A DNA stretch of 5,705 bases from Chromatiales bacterium (GTDB lineage: Bacteria > Pseudomonadota > Gammaproteobacteria > Thiohalomonadales > Thiohalomonadaceae): assembly GCA_029864785.1 (NCBI GenBank), contig JAOTST010000121.1:1-5705 (forward strand). Reading direction: 5' to 3'. How positions within the stretch are numbered: the first letter of the stretch is position 1; every line of letters starts with the position of its first letter. Both the position numbers and the translations under genes were made by a program. The notes beneath the pieces were generated by a model, which was not told where the DNA came from, did not search any database, and saw only the letters and a program-made list of their open reading frames with translations. Below are positions 1 to 5,705 of this stretch, piece by piece.

Positions 1-1321
1 CGCCGATATTGACGAGGCGGGCCAGTGTCTGGGGGGCATCGTTGGTATGCAGGGTCGACATGACCATGTGACCAGTTTGTGCGGCTTTTACTGCGATCTC
101 TGCCGTGGTGATATCTCGAATCTCACCCACCATGATGATATCTGGATCCTGTCGCAGGAATGCCTTTAGGGCCGATTCAAAGGTGAGGCCCACTTTAGGG
201 TTGACGTTGACCTGATTGATCCCCTCCAGGTTGATCTCAACTGGATCCTCGGCGGTTGAGATGTTGACCTCTTCGGTATTAAGGATATTGAGCCCAGTAT
301 AGAGTGAGACGGTCTTACCACTACCGGTGGGTCCTGTGACTAGAATCATCCCGGTAGGTTTAGCCAGATTATCCATGTAGAGCTGCTTTTGCACCGGTTC
401 ATATCCAAGCATATCGATACCGAGAGAGGCGCTTGATGAGTCAAGAATACGCATAACCGTCTTTTCGCCAAACAGGGTTGGACAGGTGCTGACACGAAAA
501 TCGATGGACTTGTTTTTGGAGATCTTCAGCTTGATACGACCATCCTGTGGTACCCGGCGCTCGGAGATATCGAGCTGTGACATAACCTTAATACGTGCGG
601 CCAGTTTACCGGCTAGCTGAATAGGAGGGGATGCGACCTCCTTGAGCATGCCATCTGTTCTAAAACGGATACGATAGCGTTTCTCGTAGGGTTCAAAGTG
701 GAGATCTGATGCCCCTTTTTTGATCGCATCTAAAAGAATTTTATTTACAAATTTTACAACAGGAGCGTCATTGACTTCAGATTCTGAGACGGCACCTTTG
801 TCCTCTTCTTCACCTGCGGAGATATCAAGATCTTCCAGACCATCATCATCTCCCAGATCATCCATGGAGGTATCTTGATCATCCAGAACCTTTTCAATAA
901 GAGAGGTTAATTTGTCATCCTCGACCAGAATTGCCTCGGCATTGGCTCCAGCATGAAACTTAAACTCATCGAGTGCATTGAAGTTGAGCGGATCAGATAT
1001 TGCCACAAATAGGCGGTTAGCACGCTTGTAGAGGCCAATCGCATGATGGGTTCTGATCAGTTTTTCATTTATTGCAGGAGCAAATTCGGGATCAAATTCG
1101 AAGCTATCCAGGTCAAAAAATGGTTGTCCAAACTCATTGGCTGCAGCAGAGGCAAGGTCATAGGCGGAAATTAACTTGTTCTGGATAATTTGCGTAACGA
1201 GAGGAGCCTTATTTTTTGCGGCATCCTCGGTTGCCTTTAGGGCATCTTCTTCACTAATCGAACCATTTGACATTAGGTGACGAGCAAGGCCGCCAACTAC
1301 TTTCTTGCTTTGTTGTGCCAT
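1..1321 (-). CDS. pilB: Type IV pilus assembly ATPase PilB, 3' end cut by window edge
   Basis: This encodes the cytoplasmic hexameric ATPase that drives type IV pilus extension by powering pilin insertion at the inner-membrane platform (PilC). The first 440 residues are visible; the family is usually about 565-570 long, so roughly the last 125, including the zinc-binding cysteine region, lie outside. In order: an N-terminal T2SSE_N/MshEN-like domain (about 8-145), an acidic Asp/Glu-rich linker (about 147-185), the N2 domain starting near APVVKFVNKILLDAI (186-200), then the ATPase core. The core shows Walker A GPTGSGKT (330-337), the Asp box with AEDPVE (357-362), Walker B RQDPDIIMVGEIRD (390-403, Glu400) and the His box AQTGHMVMSTLHTND (414-428). 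The linker and the EILVEDDKL-type region match Pseudomonas PilB better than GspE or the retraction ATPase PilT, which lacks the long N-terminus. The ATG at 1319-1321 follows an AGGAG. PilC and PilD genes would be expected to the left, but are not visible. Confidence 0.96.
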   Translation of the reverse strand, partial: MAQQSKKVVGGLARHLMSNGSISEEDALKATEDAAKNKAPLVTQIIQNKLISAYDLASAAANEFGQPFFDLDSFEFDPEFAPAINEKLIRTHHAIGLYKRANRLFVAISDPLNFNALDEFKFHAGANAEAILVEDDKLTSLIEKVLDDQDTSMDDLGDDDGLEDLDISAGEEEDKGAVSESEVNDAPVVKFVNKILLDAIKKGASDLHFEPYEKRYRIRFRTDGMLKEVASPPIQLAGKLAARIKVMSQLDISERRVPQDGRIKLKISKNKSIDFRVSTCPTLFGEKTVMRILDSSSASLGIDMLGYEPVQKQLYMDNLAKPTGMILVTGPTGSGKTVSLYTGLNILNTEEVNISTAEDPVEINLEGINQVNVNPKVGLTFESALKAFLRQDPDIIMVGEIRDITTAEIAVKAAQTGHMVMSTLHTNDAPQTLARLVNIG

Positions 1322-1325
1322 TACT

Positions 1326-1330
1326 CTCCT
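1326..1330 (-). promoter_or_regulatory. Ribosome binding site of pilB
   Basis: On the minus strand AGGAG lies four bases before the ATG of pilB. It supports the chosen start, which also gives the N-terminal length expected for PilB. Confidence 0.75.
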
Positions 1331-1525
1331 GCTAACTCCCTATCGTGATGACTTAGTCAGAGGATTCACTCTCTGCGCTCCTCAATTTATTAGGTGAACA
1401 TACACCGAATTATCTTGTTAATCCAGCACTTAGGATGAATATTGAGGAATCCTTCTCACTTTAATTTGGATATCAGAATAAAAATTATCAGGCAGTGGGT
1501 ATAGAGGCTTTGTGGATCTGGATTG

Positions 1526-1561
1526 CGCTAACAATTGCAGTTACCTTAAAGGGTGTTAGCG
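1526..1561. repeat. Inverted repeat, 8-base arms
   Basis: CGCTAACA (1526-1533) and TGTTAGCG (1554-1561) are exact inverted copies separated by 20 bases. Three further bases can pair outside (GAT 1521-1523 with ATC 1562-1564) if two bases bulge out. No T-tract follows on the minus strand; on the plus strand a short T-run occurs only about 20 bases later. It is not a convincing terminator. It could be a hairpin in the leader of a transcript towards pilB, or a protein-binding site. Confidence 0.4.
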
Positions 1562-1628
1562 ATCATGTTAAGTTGTGGTATTTTTATATTCATCTGCTTC
1601 GCAAGCTGAAACACGCGTTCAACTCTTA

Positions 1629-1660
1629 TTGGAGCCGAGCGCCCCATATATGTGCTCCAA
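1629..1660. repeat. Inverted repeat, 7-base arms
   Basis: TTGGAGC (1629-1635) and GCTCCAA (1654-1660) are exact inverted copies around an 18-base spacer. A weaker pairing follows just to the right, ACCCC (1664-1668) with GGGGT (1695-1699). No gene is visible here and no T-tract follows, so a role in RNA folding or protein binding is only possible, not shown. Confidence 0.35.
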
Positions 1661-1719
1661 ATCACCCCTGAAGGAGGTCATCACTTCTGAGGATGGGGTA
1701 AGACAGGGTATCCCAATTT

Positions 1720-1765
1720 AAAAAATCCTCGATTGAATACCCAGACATATCACCTTATTCAATCG
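1720..1765 (-). terminator. Probable intrinsic terminator of the Sel1-repeat gene
   Basis: Read on the minus strand, CGATTGAATA (1765-1756) pairs perfectly with TATTCAATCG (1739-1730) around a 16-base loop. Four bases (AGGA) then lead into a run of six T (1725-1720). It begins about 63 bases after the Sel1-repeat stop codon, where a transcript end is expected. The stem is AT-rich, the loop is long and the T-run is not directly adjacent, so it may be a weak terminator, an RNA-stability hairpin or an operator. Confidence 0.55.
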
Positions 1766-1828
1766 TGATCATTGGTTATCTAGATATCATGGACAATTTT
1801 ATTGAGTTGTTTGCGAATTGGTCTGTAA

Positions 1829-2281
1829 TTACATATCAAAGCCAGCAGCTTTATAGTAGTTCTTGGCTTTCTCTTCATCTTGTTCGACGCCATTGCCCTC
1901 TTGATAGATCATGCCAAGGGTTGTGAGTGAACCGGCTAATCCTTGAGCTGCAGCCTTTTCGAGCCACTCAATGGCTTTGGGAGCGTCTTTATCTACACCT
2001 TCGCCTTCCATATACATAAATCCAATGCCGTGTTGCGCCAAGGCATGACCTTGCTCGGCAGCCTTCAGCATCCAGCTTGCCGCTTCTGGGAGATTTTCAG
2101 AACCGATCAGTCCATTCTGCTGCATGATCGCCACGCGATACTGTGCTTCAACATTTCCAGATTCAGCAAGCGGGGACAGATTTTGCATGGCTATGGCAAA
2201 ATGTTTTCCTTCAAACGCGGCGATGCCACTGGCAAGCTGAATATTCATCTCTTCATTAGCAACATGGGTGTTATTGGTCAT
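1829..2281 (-). CDS. Small Sel1-repeat (TPR-like) protein
   Basis: This 150-residue protein consists almost entirely of Sel1-like repeats, which are helical pairs of about 36 residues used for protein-protein contacts. An imperfect repeat covers about 12-43 (AAFEGKHFAIAMQNLSPLAESG). Clearer repeats run about 44-79 (EAQYRVAIMQQNGL to AAEQGH), 80-115 (AQHGIGFMYMEGEGV to KAAAQG) and 116-150 (SLTTLGMIYQEGNGV to YYKAAG). There is no signal peptide or membrane segment, so a cytoplasmic adaptor is likely; no enzymatic motif is seen. The ATG at 2279-2281 is chosen because AGAAGG (2291-2296 on the minus strand) precedes it by nine bases; the in-frame ATG at codon 12 has a poorer site. It follows the YbaK-HDOD gene by 142 bases in the same direction and may be co-transcribed. 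The partner and specific function are not known to me. Confidence 0.88.
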   Translation of the reverse strand: MTNNTHVANEEMNIQLASGIAAFEGKHFAIAMQNLSPLAESGNVEAQYRVAIMQQNGLIGSENLPEAASWMLKAAEQGHALAQHGIGFMYMEGEGVDKDAPKAIEWLEKAAAQGLAGSLTTLGMIYQEGNGVEQDEEKAKNYYKAAGFDM

Positions 2282-2353
2282 CGGTTTTTACCTTCTATTT
2301 GCGCAATAGAGATAGGCTGGGGGTTTTATTGACTATTTTCAAGTTCGCACAGA

Positions 2354-2365
2354 CATCAATTGATG
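2354..2365. repeat. 12-base perfect palindrome upstream of the Sel1-repeat gene
   Basis: CATCAATTGATG is a perfect palindrome about 73 bases before the Sel1-repeat start, in the gap after the YbaK-HDOD gene. The position would suit an operator for a promoter in this gap, but I see no strong -35/-10 pair beside it. I do not recognise the motif as the site of a known regulator. Confidence 0.35.
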
Positions 2366-2423
2366 GTTATGCAAGTAGCGAATCGGAGGCGTTTTCTTTG
2401 AGACGCGGAGTTTAAGGGCGGGG

Positions 2424-3827
2424 TTATCCTGCCATCATGATGGATATCTCTTCAAAGAGCTCTGTTTTCTGCATCAGTCTTTCGGTAACAGCCCGAGCCT
2501 CTTCAGCATCAATCTCAAGAAGCTCAAAGAGAGTGTCTGGTGGGGTTTCACTATTTATATCGCTGAGCTCATAGTGTTTTAGCAGGTGATCGCTAAGCCT
2601 TACGAGAGCGGGATAGAGATGATGCTCGCCTGAATAGTCGGTGTTGTGATGCTCCCTAGCTGAGATTACTAATGGCTCTGGAAGCCCCCATTTTTGCAAT
2701 AATACGCCGCCAAGCTTGCTGTGATTGCTACCAATTGTTTTCTGCTCAATGACATGAATAGGAGTTTCGGGATCGTTCTGAATGGCTGTATTTAATTGAT
2801 TAAACTCCACCTTTCGTAGGTGTCCTAACAGTAAAAATCCGATATCGTGTATCAGACCGGCTAGATAGGCGGTTGAACCATTGAGCTTGTGTGGTTGAGG
2901 CGTTAACTTGACCAACTCCTGACACAATGACGCACTGAATATGGAGTGGGTCCAATTTGCAATGAGTCCTAGCGGTCCATCTTTCGGTATCTCAAATGAT
3001 TTGTTAATCGAAATAGCAATGGCGAGATTGAGGGTCGTATTGAAACCTAAAGATTGACCAATGGCATCTTCAATGGAGTTGATTTCGCTATGGTGCGGAA
3101 AGTAGGATGAATTGGCGTAGTGCAATAGTTGGGCGCTCAGACTGGCATCTACTTCGATGATCTCTGCAAGAGTACGGAAGTCGGCATCGGGATCACCATG
3201 AAGAGGCAGTAGCTTAATGGCCGTTTCTGGCAGCGTAGGGAGCTCTTTCAGTTGTTCGACAGCGGTCGTTAGTTTATCGCCGTTTTCTTGATAGAGTGGG
3301 CTTACGACTTCGCTAGTATGGTGACGCGCCTGTTTTTCTGAGTGGGATGCGTAGTCTGGAATTCGTTCTGCAATGTTCCCCTGGATGGAATAACGGTGGA
3401 GCGCAAAAAAATTCTTAGTGTTGATCTTGATGAGTTGGTCGTAGCGGCCTGGACGAAAGTAAATATCTGACTGTTGTAGCATTGATTTATCAATAATCGC
3501 CTGTAATCCATAGGGAATGGCGATGGGAGGTACTGTTCCAGGCTCGCAATCATCAAAAAGGGTCGCGCTCTCATCCAGCTCATGGTTGTTTGTTTTGAGC
3601 CGCGTAAAAGATTCTACCCAATCGAGTCGGATGATATGGCTTAAGGGGATGACGGCCATAATGGGGCCACGGCTATTATCGAGGAAAATAGCCTGAGCTA
3701 TAGCGGTCGGTTCAATACCACAGATCATCGCCGTGTGGAGCAGGGATTCACTACGCGGATGCTCGAGCACAGTGTAATCTACGCCTACGCGATTCATATA
3801 GCTTATGATGCGGTTTGTTTGCTCCAT
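2424..3827 (-). CDS. YbaK-like (aminoacyl-tRNA deacylase family) domain fused to HDOD domain
   Basis: This 467-residue protein has two parts. Residues about 1-155 resemble the YbaK/ProX editing domain, which in active members removes mischarged amino acids from tRNA. The stretch GIEPTAIAQAIFLD (37-50) lines up with GLNPDQVYKTLLV of E. coli YbaK as I recall it. That alignment puts Gln45 where the catalytic lysine should be, and the GGxSPxG loop reads PPIAIPYG (100-107). The domain is therefore probably not catalytic and may bind a ligand or RNA. After a linker, residues about 192-400 form an HDOD domain (LKELPTLPETAIKLL, VDASLSAQLLHYANSSYF, YLAGLIHDIGFLLLGHL with His327-Asp328, KWGLPEPLVISAREHH). 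HDOD proteins are signalling scaffolds related to HD hydrolases, usually without proven catalysis. There is no signal peptide or membrane segment. The ATG at 3825-3827 lacks a clear Shine-Dalgarno sequence, but it gives a full YbaK N-terminus. Such fusions occur in other Gammaproteobacteria. Confidence 0.9.
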   Translation of the reverse strand: MEQTNRIISYMNRVGVDYTVLEHPRSESLLHTAMICGIEPTAIAQAIFLDNSRGPIMAVIPLSHIIRLDWVESFTRLKTNNHELDESATLFDDCEPGTVPPIAIPYGLQAIIDKSMLQQSDIYFRPGRYDQLIKINTKNFFALHRYSIQGNIAERIPDYASHSEKQARHHTSEVVSPLYQENGDKLTTAVEQLKELPTLPETAIKLLPLHGDPDADFRTLAEIIEVDASLSAQLLHYANSSYFPHHSEINSIEDAIGQSLGFNTTLNLAIAISINKSFEIPKDGPLGLIANWTHSIFSASLCQELVKLTPQPHKLNGSTAYLAGLIHDIGFLLLGHLRKVEFNQLNTAIQNDPETPIHVIEQKTIGSNHSKLGGVLLQKWGLPEPLVISAREHHNTDYSGEHHLYPALVRLSDHLLKHYELSDINSETPPDTLFELLEIDAEEARAVTERLMQKTELFEEISIMMAG

Positions 3828-3872
3828 TACTGATTTACTTTATGAGCCATGATGAGGTATCCGTGTGGGACT

Positions 3873-3901
3873 ATGACTACAAATTATACGCTAATTAAAC
3901 T
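3873..3901 (+). promoter_or_regulatory. Weak candidate promoter of murU
   Basis: ATGACT (3873-3878) and TAAACT (3896-3901) are spaced by 17 bases, each matching four of six consensus positions. It would overlap the candidate promoter on the other strand, so the two genes might compete for polymerase. The boxes are weak and the real murU promoter may lie elsewhere in 3828-3940. Confidence 0.22.
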
Positions 3902-3911
3902 ACTTTGCTAG
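3883..3911 (-). promoter_or_regulatory. Candidate sigma-70 promoter of the YbaK-HDOD gene
   Basis: On the minus strand a perfect TATAAT (3888-3883) lies 17 bases after CTAGCA (3911-3906), a weak 3-of-6 match to TTGACA. The -10 box is about 55 bases before the ATG, a normal leader length. It is the best promoter match I found in the window. Confidence 0.5.
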
Positions 3912-3939
3912 AGTTTGAGGAAATAATCACTTAATGATG

Positions 3940-3946
3940 AGAGGGG
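3940..3946 (+). promoter_or_regulatory. Ribosome binding site of murU
   Basis: AGAGGGG lies six bases before the ATG at 3953. It decides the start over the ATG at 3948, which is out of frame and too close to the purine-rich site. Confidence 0.6.
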
Positions 3947-3952
3947 TATGAG

Positions 3953-4645
3953 ATGCGTGCAATGATTTTAGCGGCAGGTCGTGGGGAGCGAATGCGCCCT
4001 CTGACCAACCATACGCCGAAGCCGCTGTTGGAAGTGGGAGGGCATGCTTTGATCGAATATCACTTACAAGCTCTGAAAAAGGCTGGCGTGAGTGATGTTG
4101 TGATCAACGTCTCCCATTTGGGCGCAAAAATTGAAGAGAGGTTGGGAAGTGGCAGCCATTATGGCGTGTCGATTGAATATAGTCGTGAACCGATGCCATT
4201 AGAGACAGCCGGGGGAATAGTAAATGCGCTCGATCTATTAGGCCCAGAGCCGTTTCTGGTGATTAATGGTGACATTTGGTGCGACTACCCGCTCTCTGCT
4301 ATTCCTCGGCAAATGAGAGGTTTGGCTCATTTGGTTTTGGTCGATAATCCTGAACATCATCCTCTCGGAGATTTCTATCTTAGAGATGGGCGCGTGGCTT
4401 CGGATGATCATGATGGGCAACAGCGACTGACCTTTGCAGGTGTCGGTCTCTATCATCCTCATCTGTTTGAATCGATAGTCGAACATCCTGCAACTCCGGC
4501 TCCATTGGCTCCACTCTTAATCGAGGCGATGCAGGGAGGGTTGATCAGTGGAGAATACTATCGCGGAGAGTGGTATGACATAGGAACGCCAGAACGATTA
4601 AGGGCGCTTGACTACAGGATTAAGCAGAGTCTTAAGATAAGTTAG
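3953..4645 (+). CDS. murU: Nucleotidyltransferase, probable N-acetylmuramate-1-phosphate uridylyltransferase MurU
   Basis: MurU joins MurNAc-1-phosphate and UTP to give UDP-MurNAc and pyrophosphate. This cytoplasmic step in peptidoglycan recycling bypasses MurA, the fosfomycin target. At 230 residues the protein is close to the 223 or so of Pseudomonas MurU. It starts with the nucleotidyltransferase signature MILAAGRGERMRPLT (4-18), followed by Lys23 in TPKPLLEVGG. LIEYHLQAL (33-41), PLETAGGI (82-89), the metal-binding NGDIW with Asp107 (105-109), FAGVGLY (161-167) and EWYDIGTPERL (206-216) follow. The MRPLTxxTPKPL and IEYHL pattern is what separates MurU from the longer RmlA or GalU sugar-nucleotide enzymes, though a related hexose-phosphate nucleotidyltransferase cannot be excluded. 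The usual partner gene amgK, for the kinase that makes MurNAc-1-phosphate, is not next to it: upstream is a divergent gene. Its stop codon abuts that of the convergent HD-GYP gene. Confidence 0.83.
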   Translation: MRAMILAAGRGERMRPLTNHTPKPLLEVGGHALIEYHLQALKKAGVSDVVINVSHLGAKIEERLGSGSHYGVSIEYSREPMPLETAGGIVNALDLLGPEPFLVINGDIWCDYPLSAIPRQMRGLAHLVLVDNPEHHPLGDFYLRDGRVASDDHDGQQRLTFAGVGLYHPHLFESIVEHPATPAPLAPLLIEAMQGGLISGEYYRGEWYDIGTPERLRALDYRIKQSLKIS

Positions 4646-5705
4646 TTATCTGTAGCCGGGTATGTTTTCAGGGAAGATCTCATCAATTTGGGATGAGGGG
4701 AGATAATCCTGGGCATATTGGACATAGAGTTTTTGATCAATGAATAGCTTGAAAAGGTCTGAATCTATATGGTTTTCTTTAGACATAAAACCGAGAATTT
4801 TGAGGGATTCAGAGAGTTTTTTCCCCTCCTTATAGGGGCGATCTTGAGCGGTTAGTGCTTCAAATATATCGGCAATGGCCATAATGCGTGCCTGTACCGA
4901 CATCTGCTCTCCTTTTAGTCTATTGGGGTAACCTGATCCGTCCATTTTTTCATGGTGACCTCCGGCGAACTCGGGAACCTGTTTGAGATGTTTGGGGAAG
5001 GGAAGTGTCTTGAGCATATTGATGGTCACGACAATGTGATTATTTATTATTTCACGCTCCTCAGGGGTGAGGGTACCCTTGGTAATCGTCAAATTATAGA
5101 GCTCGTCTTTGGTCATAAGATTATGGGGCTGGCCATTAATTAGTAGACTCTGTTGACCAATTGAGAGAACTCGCTCCTGATCGCCTTCGTTCATAAATTC
5201 CCCACCGATATTGGCATGGCGCAAGAATTTCATATCATTGTTAAGCTGTTCTAGTTGATGTGATAGTTGATTATCTATCTCATTATCGTGAATCTTACCT
5301 GACTCAGCCTCTCTCAGGTGTGCCTCAAGGGCGGCAATGTGTGCATCGCGTTTAAGGATCTCAAAGCGTGCTTCGATGAGCTCAATCCGGTCAAATATTG
5401 TCTGAAGCTTGGTCTCTTTGTCGATAACGGCCTCAGGTGTGGTAATTTTTCCACAGTCGTGAAGCCATGCGGCAATATTAAGTTCATAGCGCTCATCATC
5501 ATCGAGAGAAAAATCTTTAAAGGGGCCTGAACTTTGAGCACTGGCAGCCTCGGCTAACATCATGGTCAGCACGGGGACCCTTTCACAGTGACCTCCGGTA
5601 TAGGGGGATTTTTCATCAATAGCCGCCGCGATGAGTTGAATCAATGATTCCAATAGCCTTTTGAGATCATCGATTAGACGTCTGTTGGTTAGGGCAATGG
5701 CGGCT
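4646..5705 (-). CDS. HD-GYP domain cyclic di-GMP phosphodiesterase, N-terminus beyond window edge
   Basis: HD-GYP proteins hydrolyse cyclic di-GMP with a two- or three-metal centre. The visible 352 residues are the C-terminal part. The frame stays open to the right edge, and the codons before the TTG at 5651-5653 (AAIALTNRRLIDDLKRL) continue into ESLIQLIAAAIDEKSPYTGGH. This is the helical linker that usually joins a GAF or similar sensor to HD-GYP, so the TTG is not the real start. Counting from that TTG, motifs are GGHCERV (20-26), the HD pair in WLHDCGKI (63-70, His65-Asp66), HHEKMDGSGYP (233-243) and ADIFEALTAQDRPYK (261-275). The HD and GYP signatures are intact, so activity is expected. 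An insert of roughly 110 residues, partly charged and helical, separates the two halves (about 80-190). The gene ends with its stop codon directly against that of murU. The input signal is unknown because the sensor part is missing. Confidence 0.93.
   Translation of the reverse strand, partial: AAIALTNRRLIDDLKRLLESLIQLIAAAIDEKSPYTGGHCERVPVLTMMLAEAASAQSSGPFKDFSLDDDERYELNIAAWLHDCGKITTPEAVIDKETKLQTIFDRIELIEARFEILKRDAHIAALEAHLREAESGKIHDNEIDNQLSHQLEQLNNDMKFLRHANIGGEFMNEGDQERVLSIGQQSLLINGQPHNLMTKDELYNLTITKGTLTPEEREIINNHIVVTINMLKTLPFPKHLKQVPEFAGGHHEKMDGSGYPNRLKGEQMSVQARIMAIADIFEALTAQDRPYKEGKKLSESLKILGFMSKENHIDSDLFKLFIDQKLYVQYAQDYLPSSQIDEIFPENIPGYR

Larger units (their letters stand above)
1322..1828. 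other. Non-coding intergenic region rich in inverted repeats
   Basis: This stretch of 507 bases lies between the pilB start and the end of the Sel1-repeat gene. I found no convincing reading frame, tRNA or rRNA on either strand. The half near pilB (about 1322-1500) should hold the pilB promoter and leader, but I see no strong -35/-10 pair and no clear sigma-54 site. The half from about 1500 to 1790 contains three inverted repeats (1526-1561, 1629-1660, 1730-1765) and a 10-base palindrome (1777-1786). One repeat looks like a terminator. The others could be leader structure, a small RNA or chance. Confidence 0.6.

Noticed and set aside
1361..1460. Roughly similar stretches GAGGATTCACTCTC and GAGGAATCCTTCTCACT before pilB, considered as paired regulator sites.
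   Set aside because: The match needs several mismatches and shifts, and such purine/pyrimidine-rich words are common, so I cannot support a repeat.
1670..1681. GAAGGAGGTCAT, which resembles a perfect Shine-Dalgarno sequence or the complement of the 16S rRNA 3' end.
   Set aside because: No start codon lies at a usable distance on the plus strand; the ATG at 1693 is followed by one codon and a stop. The match to 16S does not extend beyond this short core.
1943..2332. Open frame of 129 codons on the plus strand.
   Set aside because: It lies antisense over the Sel1-repeat gene, whose repeats are clear, and its translation shows no recognisable domain.
2385..2423. GCGT/ACGC pairing just after the YbaK-HDOD stop codon, considered as a terminator.
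   Set aside because: The stem is only four bases and no T-tract follows on the minus strand.
3302..3583. Open frame of 93 codons on the minus strand in another frame.
   Set aside because: It sits inside the YbaK-HDOD gene, and its product has low complexity and no family resemblance.
4238..4486. Open frame of 82 codons on the minus strand.
   Set aside because: It is antisense to the murU core, including the NGDIW motif, with no family resemblance of its own.
4952..5541. Three short open frames on both strands (4952-5143, 5314-5541, 5318-5530).
   Set aside because: All overlap the HD-GYP coding frame and have no recognisable domain; they are chance frames.

Overview
The window looks like chromosomal DNA from a gammaproteobacterium. 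The PilB-type ATPase resembles the Pseudomonas protein along its length, the nucleotidyltransferase has the MurU signature of the Pseudomonas-type cell-wall recycling route, and the YbaK-HDOD fusion is of a kind I associate with Gammaproteobacteria. Base composition is moderate and similar across the genes. I see no insertion sequence, phage gene, rRNA, tRNA or CRISPR array. The genus cannot be fixed from this sequence.

Layout, left to right. Positions 1-1321 (minus) hold the first 440 residues of the type IV pilus extension ATPase PilB; its C-terminus lies beyond the left edge. Positions 1322-1828 are a roughly 500-base non-coding stretch with several inverted repeats, one of which looks like the terminator of the next gene. 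Positions 1829-2281 (minus) encode a small Sel1-repeat protein. Positions 2424-3827 (minus) encode a YbaK-like domain fused to an HDOD domain. A 125-base divergent promoter region separates this from murU (3953-4645, plus). The murU stop codon directly abuts the stop codon of an HD-GYP phosphodiesterase gene on the minus strand (4646 to beyond 5705). The open frame of that gene runs off the right edge, so its N-terminal sensory part is missing.

How the genes may fit together. PilB powers pilus extension, the HD-GYP protein should degrade cyclic di-GMP, HDOD proteins are signalling scaffolds, and Sel1 repeats are protein-interaction modules. The neighbourhood therefore has a signalling and motility flavour, with murU as a metabolic gene between the two HD-superfamily genes. 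Joint regulation is inference only. The YbaK-HDOD and Sel1 genes may form a two-gene transcription unit, with a promoter near 3883-3911 and a terminator near 1720-1765.

I found no clearly new multi-gene system. The most notable points are the apparent loss of the catalytic lysine in the YbaK-like domain, the large insert inside the HD-GYP domain, murU without an adjacent partner kinase gene, and the structured intergenic region after the Sel1 gene.
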